Shown one piece after another: positions 38,250 through 50,484 of a DNA stretch of 64,000 bases. The notes beneath the pieces are model-generated. The model did no database searches and was not told the origin of the DNA. It saw nothing but the letters and a program-made list of their open reading frames with translations. The DNA is from Taudactylus pleione (Eukaryota > Chordata > Amphibia > Anura > Myobatrachidae). Position 1 is the first letter of the stretch, and each line of letters begins with the position of its first letter. Location of the stretch: NCBI GenBank assembly GCA_031769625.1, contig JAUIMM010002008.1, positions 620,001-684,000 on the forward strand, read 5' to 3'. The position numbers were made by a program, and so were the translations under genes.

Positions 38250-39995
38250 ATCTGCATGCCTATATTCTGTGTGTGACTGCGGGTGTATCTGCATGCCTGT
38301 ATTCTGTGTGTGTGACTGCGGGTGTATCTGCATGCCTGTATTCTGTGTGTGTGACTGCGGGTGTATCTGCATGCCTGTATTCTGTGTGACTGCGGGAGTA
38401 TCTGCATGCCTGTATTCTGTGTGACTGCAGCTGTATCTGTATGCCTATGTTCTGTGTGTGTGACTGCGGGTGTATCTGCATGCCTATATTCTGTGTGTGT
38501 GACTGCGGGTGTATCTGCATGCCTATATTCTGTGTGTGTGACTGCGGGTGTATCTGCATGCCTGTATTCTGTGTGTGTGACTGCGGGTGTATCTGCATGC
38601 CTGTATTCTGTGTGACTGCGGGTGTATCTGCATGCCTGTATTCTGTGTGACTGCAGCTGTATCTGCATGCCTATATTCTGTGTGTGACTGCAGGTGTATC
38701 TGCATGCCTATATTCTGTGTGTGCAACTGCGGGTGTATCTGCATGCCTATATTCTGTGTGTGTAACTGCGTGTGTATCTGCATTCCTATATTCTGTGTGT
38801 GTGACTGCGGGTGTATCTGCATGCCTATATTCTGTGTGTGACTGCGGGTGTATCTGCATGTCTATATTCTGTGTGTGTAAATGCGGGTGTATCTGCACGC
38901 CTATGTTCTGTGTGTGTAACTGCGGGTGTATCTGCATGCCTATGTTCTGTGTGTGTGACTGCTGGTGTATCTGCACGCCTATATTCTGTGTGTGACTGCG
39001 GGTGTATCTGCATGCCTATATTCTGTGTGTGACTGTGGGAGTATCTGCATGCCTATATTCTGTGTGTGTGACTGCGGGTGTATCTGTATGCCTATATTCT
39101 GTGTGTGTAACTGCGTGTGTATCTGCATTCCTATATTCTGTGTGTGTGACTGCGGGTGTATCTGCATGCCTATATTCTGTGTGTGACTGCGGGTGTATCT
39201 GCATGCCTATATTCTGTGTGTGACTGCGGGTGTATCTGCATATCTATATTCTGTATGTGTAACTGCGGGTGTATCTGCATGCCTGTATTCTGTGTGTGTG
39301 ACTGCGGGTGTATCTGCATGCCTATATTCTGTGTGTGTGACTGCGGGTGTATCTGCACGCCTATATTCTGTGTGTGACTGCGGGTGTATCTGCATGCCTA
39401 TATTCTGTGTGTGACTGCGGGTGTATCTGCATGCCTATATTCTGTGTGTTTGACTGCGGGTGTATCTGCATGCCTATATTCTGTGTGTGTGACTGCGGGT
39501 GTATCTGCATGCCTATATTCTGTGTGTGTGACTGCGGGTGTATCTGCAAGCCTATATTCTGTGTGTGTGACTGCGGGTGTATCTGCATGCCTATATTCTG
39601 TGTGTGACTGCGGGTGTATCTGCATGCCTATATTCTGTGTGTGTGACTGCGTGTGTATCTGCATGCCTATATTTTGTGTGTGTGACTGCGGGTGTATCTG
39701 CATGCCTATATTCTGTGTGTGACTGCGGCTGTATCTGCATGCCTATGTTCTGTGTTTGACTGCAGGTGTAACTGCATGTCTATATTCTGTGTCTGACTGC
39801 GGGTGTTTCTGCATGTCTATATTCTGTCTGTGACTGTGGGTGTGTCTGCATGCCTATGTTCTGTGTGTGTAACTGCGGGTGTATCTGCATGCCTATATTC
39901 TGTGTGTGTGACTGCGGGTGTATCTGCATGCCTATATTCTGTGTGTGACTGCGGGTGTATCTGCTCGCCTATATTCTGTGTGTGACTGCGGGTGT
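38250..39995. repeat. 1,746-bp higher-order unit, copy 1 of 5
   Basis: This starts the most regular higher-order run of the window. The unit joins an order like 27,760-28,450 to one like 23,800-24,930, so it is a hybrid of two parts of the 6.19-kb unit. One private change seen in this copy is CTGTATGTGTAAC at about 39,255, where the other copies have CTGTGTGTGTAAC. Confidence 0.88.
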
Positions 39996-41741
39996 ATCTG
40001 CATGCCTATATTCTGTGTGTGACTGCGGGTGTATCTGCATGCCTGTATTCTGTGTGTGTGACTGCGGGTGTATCTGCATGCCTGTATTCTGTGTGTGTGA
40101 CTGCGGGTGTATCTGCATGCCTGTATTCTGTGTGACTGCGGGAGTATCTGCATGCCTGTATTCTGTGTGACTGCAGCTGTATCTGTATGCCTATGTTCTG
40201 TGTGTGTGACTGCGGGTGTATCTGCATGCCTATATTCTGTGTGTGTGACTGCGGGTGTATCTGCATGCCTATATTCTGTGTGTGTGACTGCGGGTGTATC
40301 TGCATGCCTGTATTCTGTGTGTGTGACTGCGGGTGTATCTGCATGCCTGTATTCTGTGTGACTGCGGGTGTATCTGCATGCCTGTATTCTGTGTGACTGC
40401 AGCTGTATCTGCATGCCTATATTCTGTGTGTGACTGCAGGTGTATCTGCATGCCTATATTCTGTGTGTGCAACTGCGGGTGTATCTGCATGCCTATATTC
40501 TGTGTGTGTAACTGCGTGTGTATCTGCATTCCTATATTCTGTGTGTGTGACTGCGGGTGTATCTGCATGCCTATATTCTGTGTGTGACTGCGGGTGTATC
40601 TGCATGTCTATATTCTGTGTGTGTAAATGCGGGTGTATCTGCACGCCTATGTTCTGTGTGTGTAACTGCGGGTGTATCTGCATGCCTATGTTCTGTGTGT
40701 GTGACTGCTGGTGTATCTGCACGCCTATATTCTGTGTGTGACTGCGGGTGTATCTGCATGCCTATATTCTGTGTGTGACTGTGGGAGTATCTGCATGCCT
40801 ATATTCTGTGTGTGTGACTGCGGGTGTATCTGTATGCCTATATTCTGTGTGTGTAACTGCGTGTGTATCTGCATTCCTATATTCTGTGTGTGTGACTGCG
40901 GGTGTATCTGCATGCCTATATTCTGTGTGTGACTGCGGGTGTATCTGCATGCCTATATTCTGTGTGTGACTGCGGGTGTATCTGCATATCTATATTCTGT
41001 GTGTGTAACTGCGGGTGTATCTGCATGCCTGTATTCTGTGTGTGTGACTGCGGGTGTATCTGCATGCCTATATTCTGTGTGTGTGACTGCGGGTGTATCT
41101 GCACGCCTATATTCTGTGTGTGACTGCGGGTGTATCTGCATGCCTATATTCTGTGTGTGACTGCGGGTGTATCTGCATGCCTATATTCTGTGTGTTTGAC
41201 TGCGGGTGTATCTGCATGCCTATATTCTGTGTGTGTGACTGCGGGTGTATCTGCATGCCTATATTCTGTGTGTGTGACTGCGGGTGTATCTGCAAGCCTA
41301 TATTCTGTGTGTGTGACTGCGGGTGTATCTGCATGCCTATATTCTGTGTGTGACTGCGGGTGTATCTGCATGCCTATATTCTGTGTGTGTGACTGCGTGT
41401 GTATCTGCATGCCTATATTTTGTGTGTGTGACTGCGGGTGTATCTGCATGCCTATATTCTGTGTGTGACTGCGGCTGTATCTGCATGCCTATGTTCTGTG
41501 TTTGACTGCAGGTGTAACTGCATGTCTATATTCTGTGTCTGACTGCGGGTGTTTCTGCATGTCTATATTCTGTCTGTGACTGTGGGTGTGTCTGCATGCC
41601 TATGTTCTGTGTGTGTAACTGCGGGTGTATCTGCATGCCTATATTCTGTGTGTGTGACTGCGGGTGTATCTGCATGCCTATATTCTGTGTGTGACTGCGG
41701 GTGTATCTGCTCGCCTATATTCTGTGTGTGACTGCGGGTGT
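39996..41741. repeat. 1,746-bp higher-order unit, copy 2 of 5
   Basis: Same monomer order as copy 1 at an offset of exactly 1,746 bp. The first monomers follow a CTGCTCGCC monomer, not the GGGGGTATATC monomer that precedes copy 1, which fixes the junction near 39,996. Confidence 0.88.
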
Positions 41742-43142
41742 ATCTGCATGCCTATATTCTGTGTGTGACTGCGGGTGTATCTGCATGCCTGTATTCTGTG
41801 TGTGTGACTGCGGGTGTATCTGCATGCCTGTATTCTGTGTGTGTGACTGCGGGTGTATCTGCATGCCTGTATTCTGTGTGACTGCGGGAGTATCTGCATG
41901 CCTGTATTCTGTGTGACTGCAGCTGTATCTGTATGCCTATGTTCTGTGTGTGTGACTGCGGGTGTATCTGCATGCCTATATTCTGTGTGTGTGACTGCGG
42001 GTGTATCTGCATGTCTATATTCTGTGTGTGTGACTGCGGGTGTATCTGCATGCCTGTATTCTGTGTGTGTGACTGCGGGTGTATCTGCATGCCTGTATTC
42101 TGTGTGACTGCGGGTGTATCTGCATGCCTGTATTCTGTGTGACTGCAGCTGTATCTGCATGCCTATATTCTGTGTGTGACTGCAGGTGTATCTGCATGCC
42201 TATATTCTGTGTGTGCAACTGCGGGTGTATCTGCATGCCTATATTCTGTGTGTGTAACTGCGTGTGTATCTGCATTCCTATATTCTGTGTGTGTGACTGC
42301 GGGTGTATCTGCATGCCTATATTCTGTGTGTGACTGCGGGTGTATCTGCATGCCTATATTCTGTGTGTGACTGCGGGTGTATCTGCATATCTATATTCTG
42401 TGTGTGTAACTGCGGGTGTATCTGCATGCCTGTATTCTGTGTGTGTGACTGCGGGTGTATCTGCATGCCTATATTCTGTGTGTGTGACTGCGGGTGTATC
42501 TGCACGCCTATATTCTGTGTGTGACTGCGGGTGTATCTGCATGCCTATATTCTGTGTGTGACTGCGGGTGTATCTGCATGCCTATATTCTGTGTGTTTGA
42601 CTGCGGGTGTATCTGCATGCCTATATTCTGTGTGTGTGACTGCGGGTGTATCTGCATGCCTATATTCTGTGTGTGTGACTGCGGGTGTATCTGCAAGCCT
42701 ATATTCTGTGTGTGTGACTGCGGGTGTATCTGCATGCCTATATTCTGTGTGTGACTGCGGGTGTATCTGCATGCCTATATTCTGTGTGTGTGACTGCGTG
42801 TGTATCTGCATGCCTATATTTTGTGTGTGTGACTGCGGGTGTATCTGCATGCCTATATTCTGTGTGTGACTGCGGCTGTATCTGCATGCCTATGTTCTGT
42901 GTTTGACTGCAGGTGTAACTGCATGTCTATATTCTGTGTCTGACTGCGGGTGTTTCTGCATGTCTATATTCTGTCTGTGACTGTGGGTGTGTCTGCATGC
43001 CTATGTTCTGTGTGTGTAACTGCGGGTGTATCTGCATGCCTATATTCTGTGTGTGTGACTGCGGGTGTATCTGCATGCCTATATTCTGTGTGTGACTGCG
43101 GGTGTATCTGCTCGCCTATATTCTGTGTGTGACTGCGGGTGT
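41742..43142. repeat. 1,401-bp higher-order unit, copy 3 of 5, with an internal 345-bp deletion
   Basis: Matches copy 2 at an offset of 1,746 bp until about 42,300, then at 1,401 bp. The 345 bp lost (equivalent to about 40,557-40,902 in copy 2) is compatible with nine whole monomers, for example six of 39 bp and three of 37 bp. The lost run includes GTAAATGCGGG, GACTGCTGGTG and GGGAGTATC monomers. A private GCATGTCTATATTC change lies near 42,011. Confidence 0.88.
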
Positions 43143-44888
43143 ATCTGCATGCCTATATTCTGTGTGTGACTGCGGGTGTATCTGCATGCCTGTATTCTGT
43201 GTGTGTGACTGCGGGTGTATCTGCATGCCTGTATTCTGTGTGTGTGACTGCGGGTGTATCTGCATGCCTGTATTCTGTGTGACTGCGGGAGTATCTGCAT
43301 GCCTGTATTCTGTGTGACTGCAGCTGTATCTGTATGCCTATGTTCTGTGTGTGTGACTGCGGGTGTATCTGCATGCCTATATTCTGTGTGTGTGACTGCG
43401 GGTGTATCTGCATGCCTATATTCTGTGTGTGTGACTGCGGGTGTATCTGCATGCCTGTATTCTGTGTGTGTGACTGCGGGTGTATCTGCATGCCTGTATT
43501 CTGTGTGACTGCGGGTGTATCTGCATGCCTGTATTCTGTGTGACTGCAGCTGTATCTGCATGCCTATATTCTGTGTGTGACTGCAGGTGTATCTGCATGC
43601 CTATATTCTGTGTGTGCAACTGCGGGTGTATCTGCATGCCTATATTCTGTGTGTGTAACTGCGTGTGTATCTGCATTCCTATATTCTGTGTGTGTGACTG
43701 CGGGTGTATCTGCATGCCTATATTCTGTGTGTGACTGCGGGTGTATCTGCATGTCTATATTCTGTGTGTGTAAATGCGGGTGTATCTGCACGCCTATGTT
43801 CTGTGTGTGTAACTGCGGGTGTATCTGCATGCCTATGTTCTGTGTGTGTGACTGCTGGTGTATCTGCACGCCTATATTCTGTGTGTGACTGCGGGTGTAT
43901 CTGCATGCCTATATTCTGTGTGTGACTGTGGGAGTATCTGCATGCCTATATTCTGTGTGTGTGACTGCGGGTGTATCTGTATGCCTATATTCTGTGTGTG
44001 TAACTGCGTGTGTATCTGCATTCCTATATTCTGTGTGTGTGACTGCGGGTGTATCTGCATGCCTATATTCTGTGTGTGACTGCGGGTGTATCTGCATGCC
44101 TATATTCTGTGTGTGACTGCGGGTGTATCTGCATATCTATATTCTGTGTGTGTAACTGCGGGTGTATCTGCATGCCTGTATTCTGTGTGTGTGACTGCGG
44201 GTGTATCTGCATGCCTATATTCTGTGTGTGTGACTGCGGGTGTATCTGCACGCCTATATTCTGTGTGTGACTGCGGGTGTATCTGCATGCCTATATTCTG
44301 TGTGTGACTGCGGGTGTATCTGCATGCCTATATTCTGTGTGTTTGACTGCGGGTGTATCTGCATGCCTATATTCTGTGTGTGTGACTGCGGGTGTATCTG
44401 CATGCCTATATTCTGTGTGTGTGACTGCGGGTGTATCTGCAAGCCTATATTCTGTGTGTGTGACTGCGGGTGTATCTGCATGCCTATATTCTGTGTGTGA
44501 CTGCGGGTGTATCTGCATGCCTATATTCTGTGTGTGTGACTGCGTGTGTATCTGCATGCCTATATTTTGTGTGTGTGACTGCGGGTGTATCTGCATGCCT
44601 ATATTCTGTGTGTGACTGCGGCTGTATCTGCATGCCTATGTTCTGTGTTTGACTGCAGGTGTAACTGCATGTCTATATTCTGTGTCTGACTGCGGGTGTT
44701 TCTGCATGTCTATATTCTGTCTGTGACTGTGGGTGTGTCTGCATGCCTATGTTCTGTGTGTGTAACTGCGGGTGTATCTGCATGCCTATATTCTGTGTGT
44801 GTGACTGCGGGTGTATCTGCATGCCTATATTCTGTGTGTGACTGCGGGTGTATCTGCTCGCCTATATTCTGTGTGTGACTGCGGGTGT
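43143..44888. repeat. 1,746-bp higher-order unit, copy 4 of 5
   Basis: Full-length unit; the 345 bp missing from copy 3 is present. I saw no private substitution relative to copy 2 in the parts compared. Confidence 0.88.
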
Positions 44889-46634
44889 ATCTGCATGCCT
44901 ATATTCTGTGTGTGACTGCGGGTGTATCTGCATGCCTGTATTCTGTGTGTGTGACTGCGGGTGTATCTGCATGCCTGTATTCTGTGTGTGTGACTGCGGG
45001 TGTATCTGCATGCCTGTATTCTGTGTGACTGCGGGAGTATCTGCATGCCTGTATTCTGTGTGACTGCAGCTGTATCTGTATGCCTATGTTCTGTGTGTGT
45101 GACTGCGGGTGTATCTGCATGCCTATATTCTGTGTGTGTGACTGCGGGTGTATCTGCATGCCTATATTCTGTGTGTGTGACTGCGGGTGTATCTGCATGC
45201 CTGTATTCTGTGTGTGTGACTGCGGGTGTATCTGCATGCCTGTATTCTGTGTGACTGCGGGTGTATCTGCATGCCTGTATTCTGTGTGACTGCAGCTGTA
45301 TCTGCATGCCTATATTCTGTGTGTGACTGCAGGTGTATCTGCATGCCTATATTCTGTGTGTGCAACTGCGGGTGTATCTGCATGCCTATATTCTGTGTGT
45401 GTAACTGCGTGTGTATCTGCATTCCTATATTCTGTGTGTGTGACTGCGGGTGTATCTGCATGCCTATATTCTGTGTGTGACTGCGGGTGTATCTGCATGT
45501 CTATATTCTGTGTGTGTAAATGCGGGTGTATCTGCACGCCTATGTTCTGTGTGTGTAACTGCGGGTGTATCTGCATGCCTATGTTCTGTGTGTGTGACTG
45601 CTGGTGTATCTGCACGCCTATATTCTGTGTGTGACTGCGGGTGTATCTGCATGCCTATATTCTGTGTGTGACTGTGGGAGTATCTGCATGCCTATATTCT
45701 GTGTGTGTGACTGCGGGTGTATCTGTATGCCTATATTCTGTGTGTGTAACTGCGTGTGTATCTGCATTCCTATATTCTGTGTGTGTGACTGCGGGTGTAT
45801 CTGCATGCCTATATTCTGTGTGTGACTGCGGGTGTATCTGCATGCCTATATTCTGTGTGTGACTGCGGGTGTATCTGCATATCTATATTCTGTGTGTGTA
45901 ACTGCGGGTGTATCTGCATGCCTGTATTCTGTGTGTGTGACTGCGGGTGTATCTGCATGCCTATATTCTGTGTGTGTGACTGCGGGTGTATCTGCACGCC
46001 TATATTCTGTGTGTGACTGCGGGTGTATCTGCATGCCTATATTCTGTGTGTGACTGCGGGTGTATCTGCATGCCTATATTCTGTGTGTTTGACTGCGGGT
46101 GTATCTGCATGCCTATATTCTGTGTGTGTGACTGCGGGTGTATCTGCATGCCTATATTCTGTGTGTGTGACTGCGGGTGTATCTGCAAGCCTATATTCTG
46201 TGTGTGTGACTGCGGGTGTATCTGCATGCCTATATTCTGTGTGTGACTGCGGGTGTATCTGCATGCCTATATTCTGTGTGTGTGACTGCGTGTGTATCTG
46301 CATGCCTATATTTTGTGTGTGTGACTGCGGGTGTATCTGCATGCCTATATTCTGTGTGTGACTGCGGCTGTATCTGCATGCCTATGTTCTGTGTTTGACT
46401 GCAGGTGTAACTGCATGTCTATATTCTGTGTCTGACTGCGGGTGTTTCTGCATGTCTATATTCTGTCTGTGACTGTGGGTGTGTCTGCATGCCTATGTTC
46501 TGTGTGTGTAACTGCGGGTGTATCTGCATGCCTATATTCTGTGTGTGTGACTGCGGGTGTATCTGCATGCCTATATTCTGTGTGTGACTGCGGGTGTATC
46601 TGCTCGCCTATATTCTGTGTGTGACTGCGGGTGT
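44889..46634. repeat. 1,746-bp higher-order unit, copy 5 of 5
   Basis: Last full unit. At its right edge the order changes to GACTGCTGGTG followed by CTGCTCGCC (from about 46,661), which is the order found at about 24,950. The 1,746-bp array therefore sits where the older order would pass through the region equivalent to about 24,930. Confidence 0.88.
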
Positions 46635-47680
46635 ATCTGCATGCCTATATTCTGTGTGTGACTGCTGGTGTATCTGCTCGCCTATATTCTGTGTGTGACT
46701 GCGGGTGTATCTGCACGCCTATATTCTGTATGTGACTGCGGGTGTATCTGCATGCCTATATTCTGTGTGTGTGACTGCGGGTGTATCTTCATGCCTATAT
46801 TCTGTGTGTGTGACTGCGGGTGTATCTGCAAGTCTATATTCTGTGTGTGTGACTGCGGGTGTATCTGCAAGCCTATATTCTGTGTGTGTGACTGCGGGTG
46901 TATCTGCACGCCTATATTCTGTGTGTAACTGCAGGTGTATCTGCATGCCTATATTCTCTGTGTGACTGTGGTAGTATCTGCATGCCTGTATTCTGTGTGT
47001 GTGACTGCGGGTGTATCTGTATGCCTATATTCTGTGTGATTGACTGCAAGTGTATCTGCATGACTATATTCTGTTTGTGACTGCGGGTGTATCTGCATGT
47101 CTATATTCTGTGTGTGTAACTGCGGGTGTATCTGCACGCCTATATTCTGTGTGTGTGACTGCGGGTGTATCTGCACGCCTATATTCTGTGTGTGTGACTG
47201 CGGGTGTATCTGCACGCCTATATTCTGTGTGTGACTGCGGGTGTATCTGCATGCCTATATTCTGTGTGTGACTGCGGGTGTATCTGCATGCCTATATTCT
47301 GTGTGTTTGACTGCGGGTGTATCTGCATGCCTATATTCTGTGTGTGTGACTGCGGGTGTATCTGCATGCCTATATTCTGTGTGTGTGACTGCGGGTGTAT
47401 CTGCAAGCCTATATTCTGTGTGTGTGACTGCGGGTGTATCTGCATGCCTATATTCTGTGTGTGACTGCGGGTGTATCTGCATGCCTATATTCTGTGTGTG
47501 TGACTACGGGTGTATCTGCATGCCTATATTTTGTGTGTGTGACTGCGGGTGTATCTGCATGCCTATATTCTGTGTGTGACTGCGGCTGTATCTGCATGCC
47601 TATGTTCTGTGTGTGACTGCAGGTGTAACTGCATGTCTATATTCTGTGTGTGACTGCGGGTGTTTCTGCATGTCTATATT

Positions 47681-47705
47681 CTGTCTTTGACTGTGTCTGC
47701 ATGCC
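47681..47705. other. Monomer with a 6-bp deletion
   Basis: The sequence reads CTGTCTTTGACTGTGTCTGC, where the copies near 26,010 and 32,204 read CTGTCTGTGAC followed by TGTGGGTGTGTCTGC. Six bases from the GGGTGT segment are missing and one G is T. This is one of the few length changes not made by a TG step or by loss of a whole monomer. Confidence 0.85.
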
Positions 47706-48214
47706 TTTGTTCTGTGTGTGTAACTGCGGGTGTATCTGCATGCCTGTATTCTGTGTGTGTGACTGCGGGTGTATCTGCATGCCTATATTCTGTGTGTGAC
47801 TGCGGGTGTATCTGCACGCCTATATTCGGTGTGTGACTGCGGGTGTATCTGCACGCCTATATTCTGTGTGTGACTGCGGGTGTATCTGCATGCCTATATT
47901 CTGTGTGTGTGACTGCGGGTGTATCTGCATGCCTATATTCTGTGTGTGTGACTGCGGGTGTATCTGCATGCCTATATTCTGTGTGTGTGACTGTGGGTGT
48001 ATCTGCAAGCCTGTATTCTGTGTGTGTGACTGCGGGTGTATCTGCATGCCTATATTCTGTGTGTGACTGCGGGTGTATCTGTATGCCTATATTCTGTGTG
48101 TGTGACTTCGGGTGTATCTGCATGCCTATATTTTGTGTGTGTGACTGCGGCTATATCTGCATGCCTATGTTCTGTGTGTGACTGCAGGTGTAACTGCATG
48201 TCTATAATCTGTGT

Positions 48215-49261
48215 GTGACTGCGGGTGTTTCTGCATGTCTGTATTCTGTCTGTGACTGTGGGTGTGTCTGCATGCCTATGTTCTGTGTGTGTAACTGCGG
48301 GTGTATCTGCATGCCTATATTCTGTGTGTGTGACTGCGGGTGTATCTGCATGCCTGTATTCTGTGTTTGTGACTGCACGTGTATCTGCATGCCTATATTC
48401 TCTGTGTTACTGCGGGTGTATCTGCACACCTATATTCTCTGTGTGCGACTGCAGGTGTATCGGCATGCCTGTATTCTGTGTGTGACTGCAGGTGTGTCTG
48501 CATGCCTATATTCTGTGTGTGTGACTGCGGGTGTATCTGCATGCCTGTATTCTGTGTGTGTGACTGCGTGTGTATCTGCATGCCTGTATTCTGTGTGTGT
48601 GACTGCAGGTGTATCTGCATGCCTGTATTCTGTGTGTGTGACTGCGGGTGTATCTGCATGCCTGTATTCTGTGTTTGTGACTGCGGGTGTATCTGCATGC
48701 CTGTATACTGTGTGTGTGACTGTGGGTGTATCTGCATGCCTGCATTCTGTTTGTGTGACTGTGGGTGTATCTGCATGCCTATATTCTGTGTGTGTAACTG
48801 CGGGTGTACCTGCATGCCTATATTCTGTGTTTCTGACTGCGGGTGTATCTGCATGCCTATATTCTGTGTGTGTGACTGCGGGTGTATCTTCATGCCTATA
48901 TTCTATGTGTGTGAGTGCAGCTGTAACTGCATGCCTATATTCTGTGTGTGTAACTGCGGGTGTATCTGCATGCCTATATTCTGTGTGTGTAACTGCGAGT
49001 GTATCTGCATGCCTATATTCAGTGTGTTTGACTGCGGGTATATCTGCATGCCTATATTCTGTGTGTGTGACTGCGGGTGTATCTGCATGCCTATATTCTG
49101 TGTGTGTGACTGCTGGTGTATCTGCATGCCTATATTCTGTGTTTGTGACTGAACGTGTATCTGCATGCCTATATTCTCTGTGTGACTGCGGGTGTATCTG
49201 CACAACTATATTCTCTGTGTGTGACTGCGGGTGTATCTGCATGCCTGTATTCTGTGTGTGA
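48215..49261 (+). other. Longest open reading frame (348 codons); judged non-coding
   Basis: The frame is only a translation of consecutive 39-bp monomers, giving 13-residue repeats of the types VTAGVSACLYSVC and CDCGCICMPIFCV. It exceeds its relatives because a G to T change at 48,408 turns a TGA stop present in homologous monomers into TTA. There is no monomer-independent sequence, no splice context, no signal for selection on codons, and the opposite strand is also open over most of the same interval. I regard it as a by-product of 39 being divisible by three. Confidence 0.9.
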
Positions 49262-50484
49262 CTGCAGGTGTATCTGCATGCCTATATTCTGTTTGTGTGA
49301 CTGCGGGTGTATCTGCATGCCTATATTCTGTGTGTGTGACTGCGGGTGTATCTGCATGCCTGTATTCTGTGTGTGACTGGGGGTATATCTGCATGCCTAT
49401 ATTCTGTGTGTGACTGCGGGTGTATTTGCATGCCTGTATTCTGTGTGTGTGACTGCGGGTGTATCTGCATGCCTGTATTCTGTGTGTGTGACTGCGGGTG
49501 TATCTGCATGCCTGTATTCTGTGTGACTGCGGGTGTATCTGCATGCCTGTATTCTGTGTGACTGCAGCTGTATCTGTATGCCTATGTTCTGTGTGTGTGA
49601 CTGCGGGTGTATCTGCATGCCTATATTCTGTGTGTGTGACTGCGGGTGTATCTGCATGCCTATATTCTGTGTGTGTGACTGCGGGTGTATCTGCATGCCT
49701 GTATTCTGTGTGTGTGACTGCGGGTGTATCTGCATGCCTGTATTCTGTGTGACTGCGGGTGTATCTGCATGCCTGTATTCTGTGTGACTGCAGCTGTATC
49801 TGCATGCCTATATTCTGTGTGTGCAACTGCGGGTGTATCTGCATGCCTATATTCTGTGTGTGTAACTGCGTGTGTATCTGCATTCCTATATTCTGTGTGT
49901 GTGACTGCGGGTGTATCTGCATGCCTATATTCTGTGTGTGTAACTGCGTGTGTATCTGCATTCCTATATTCTGTGTGTGTGACTGCGGGTGTATCTGCAT
50001 GCCTATATTCTGTGTGTGACTGCGGGTGTATCTGCATGTCTATATTCTGTGTGTGTAAATGCGGGTGTATCTGCACGCCTATGTTCTGTGTGTGTAACTG
50101 CGGGTGTATCTGCATGCCTATGTTCTGTGTGTGTGACTGCTGGTGTATCTGCACGCCTATATTCTGTGTGTGACTGCGGGTGTATCTGCATGCCTATATT
50201 CTGTGTGTGACTGTGGGAGTATCTGCATGCCTATATTCTGTGTGTGTGACTGCGGGTGTATCTGTATGCCTATATTCTGTGTGTGTAACTGCGTGTGTAT
50301 CTGCATTCCTATATTCTGTGTGTGTGACTGCGGGTGTATCTGCATGCCTATATTCTGTGTGTGACTGCGGGTGTATCTGCATATCTATATTCTGTGTGTG
50401 TAACTGCGGGTGTATCTGCATGCCTGTATTCTGTGTGTGTGACTGCGGGTGTATCTGCATGCCTATATTCTGTGTGTGTGACTG

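Larger units (their letters stand above)
46635..50484. repeat. Domain 2 block related to 24,950-28,200 and 22,215-24,930
   Basis: The order matches 24,950-28,200 at offsets of 21,676, 21,670 and then 21,633 bp. The 6-bp step lies at the short monomer near 47,690 and the 37-bp step near 48,150 equals one monomer. From about 49,800 it carries a local duplication of a GTAACTGCGTG plus GCATTCC monomer pair, then joins an order like 22,215-24,000. Base 48,408 is T where the homologous copies have G. Confidence 0.75.
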
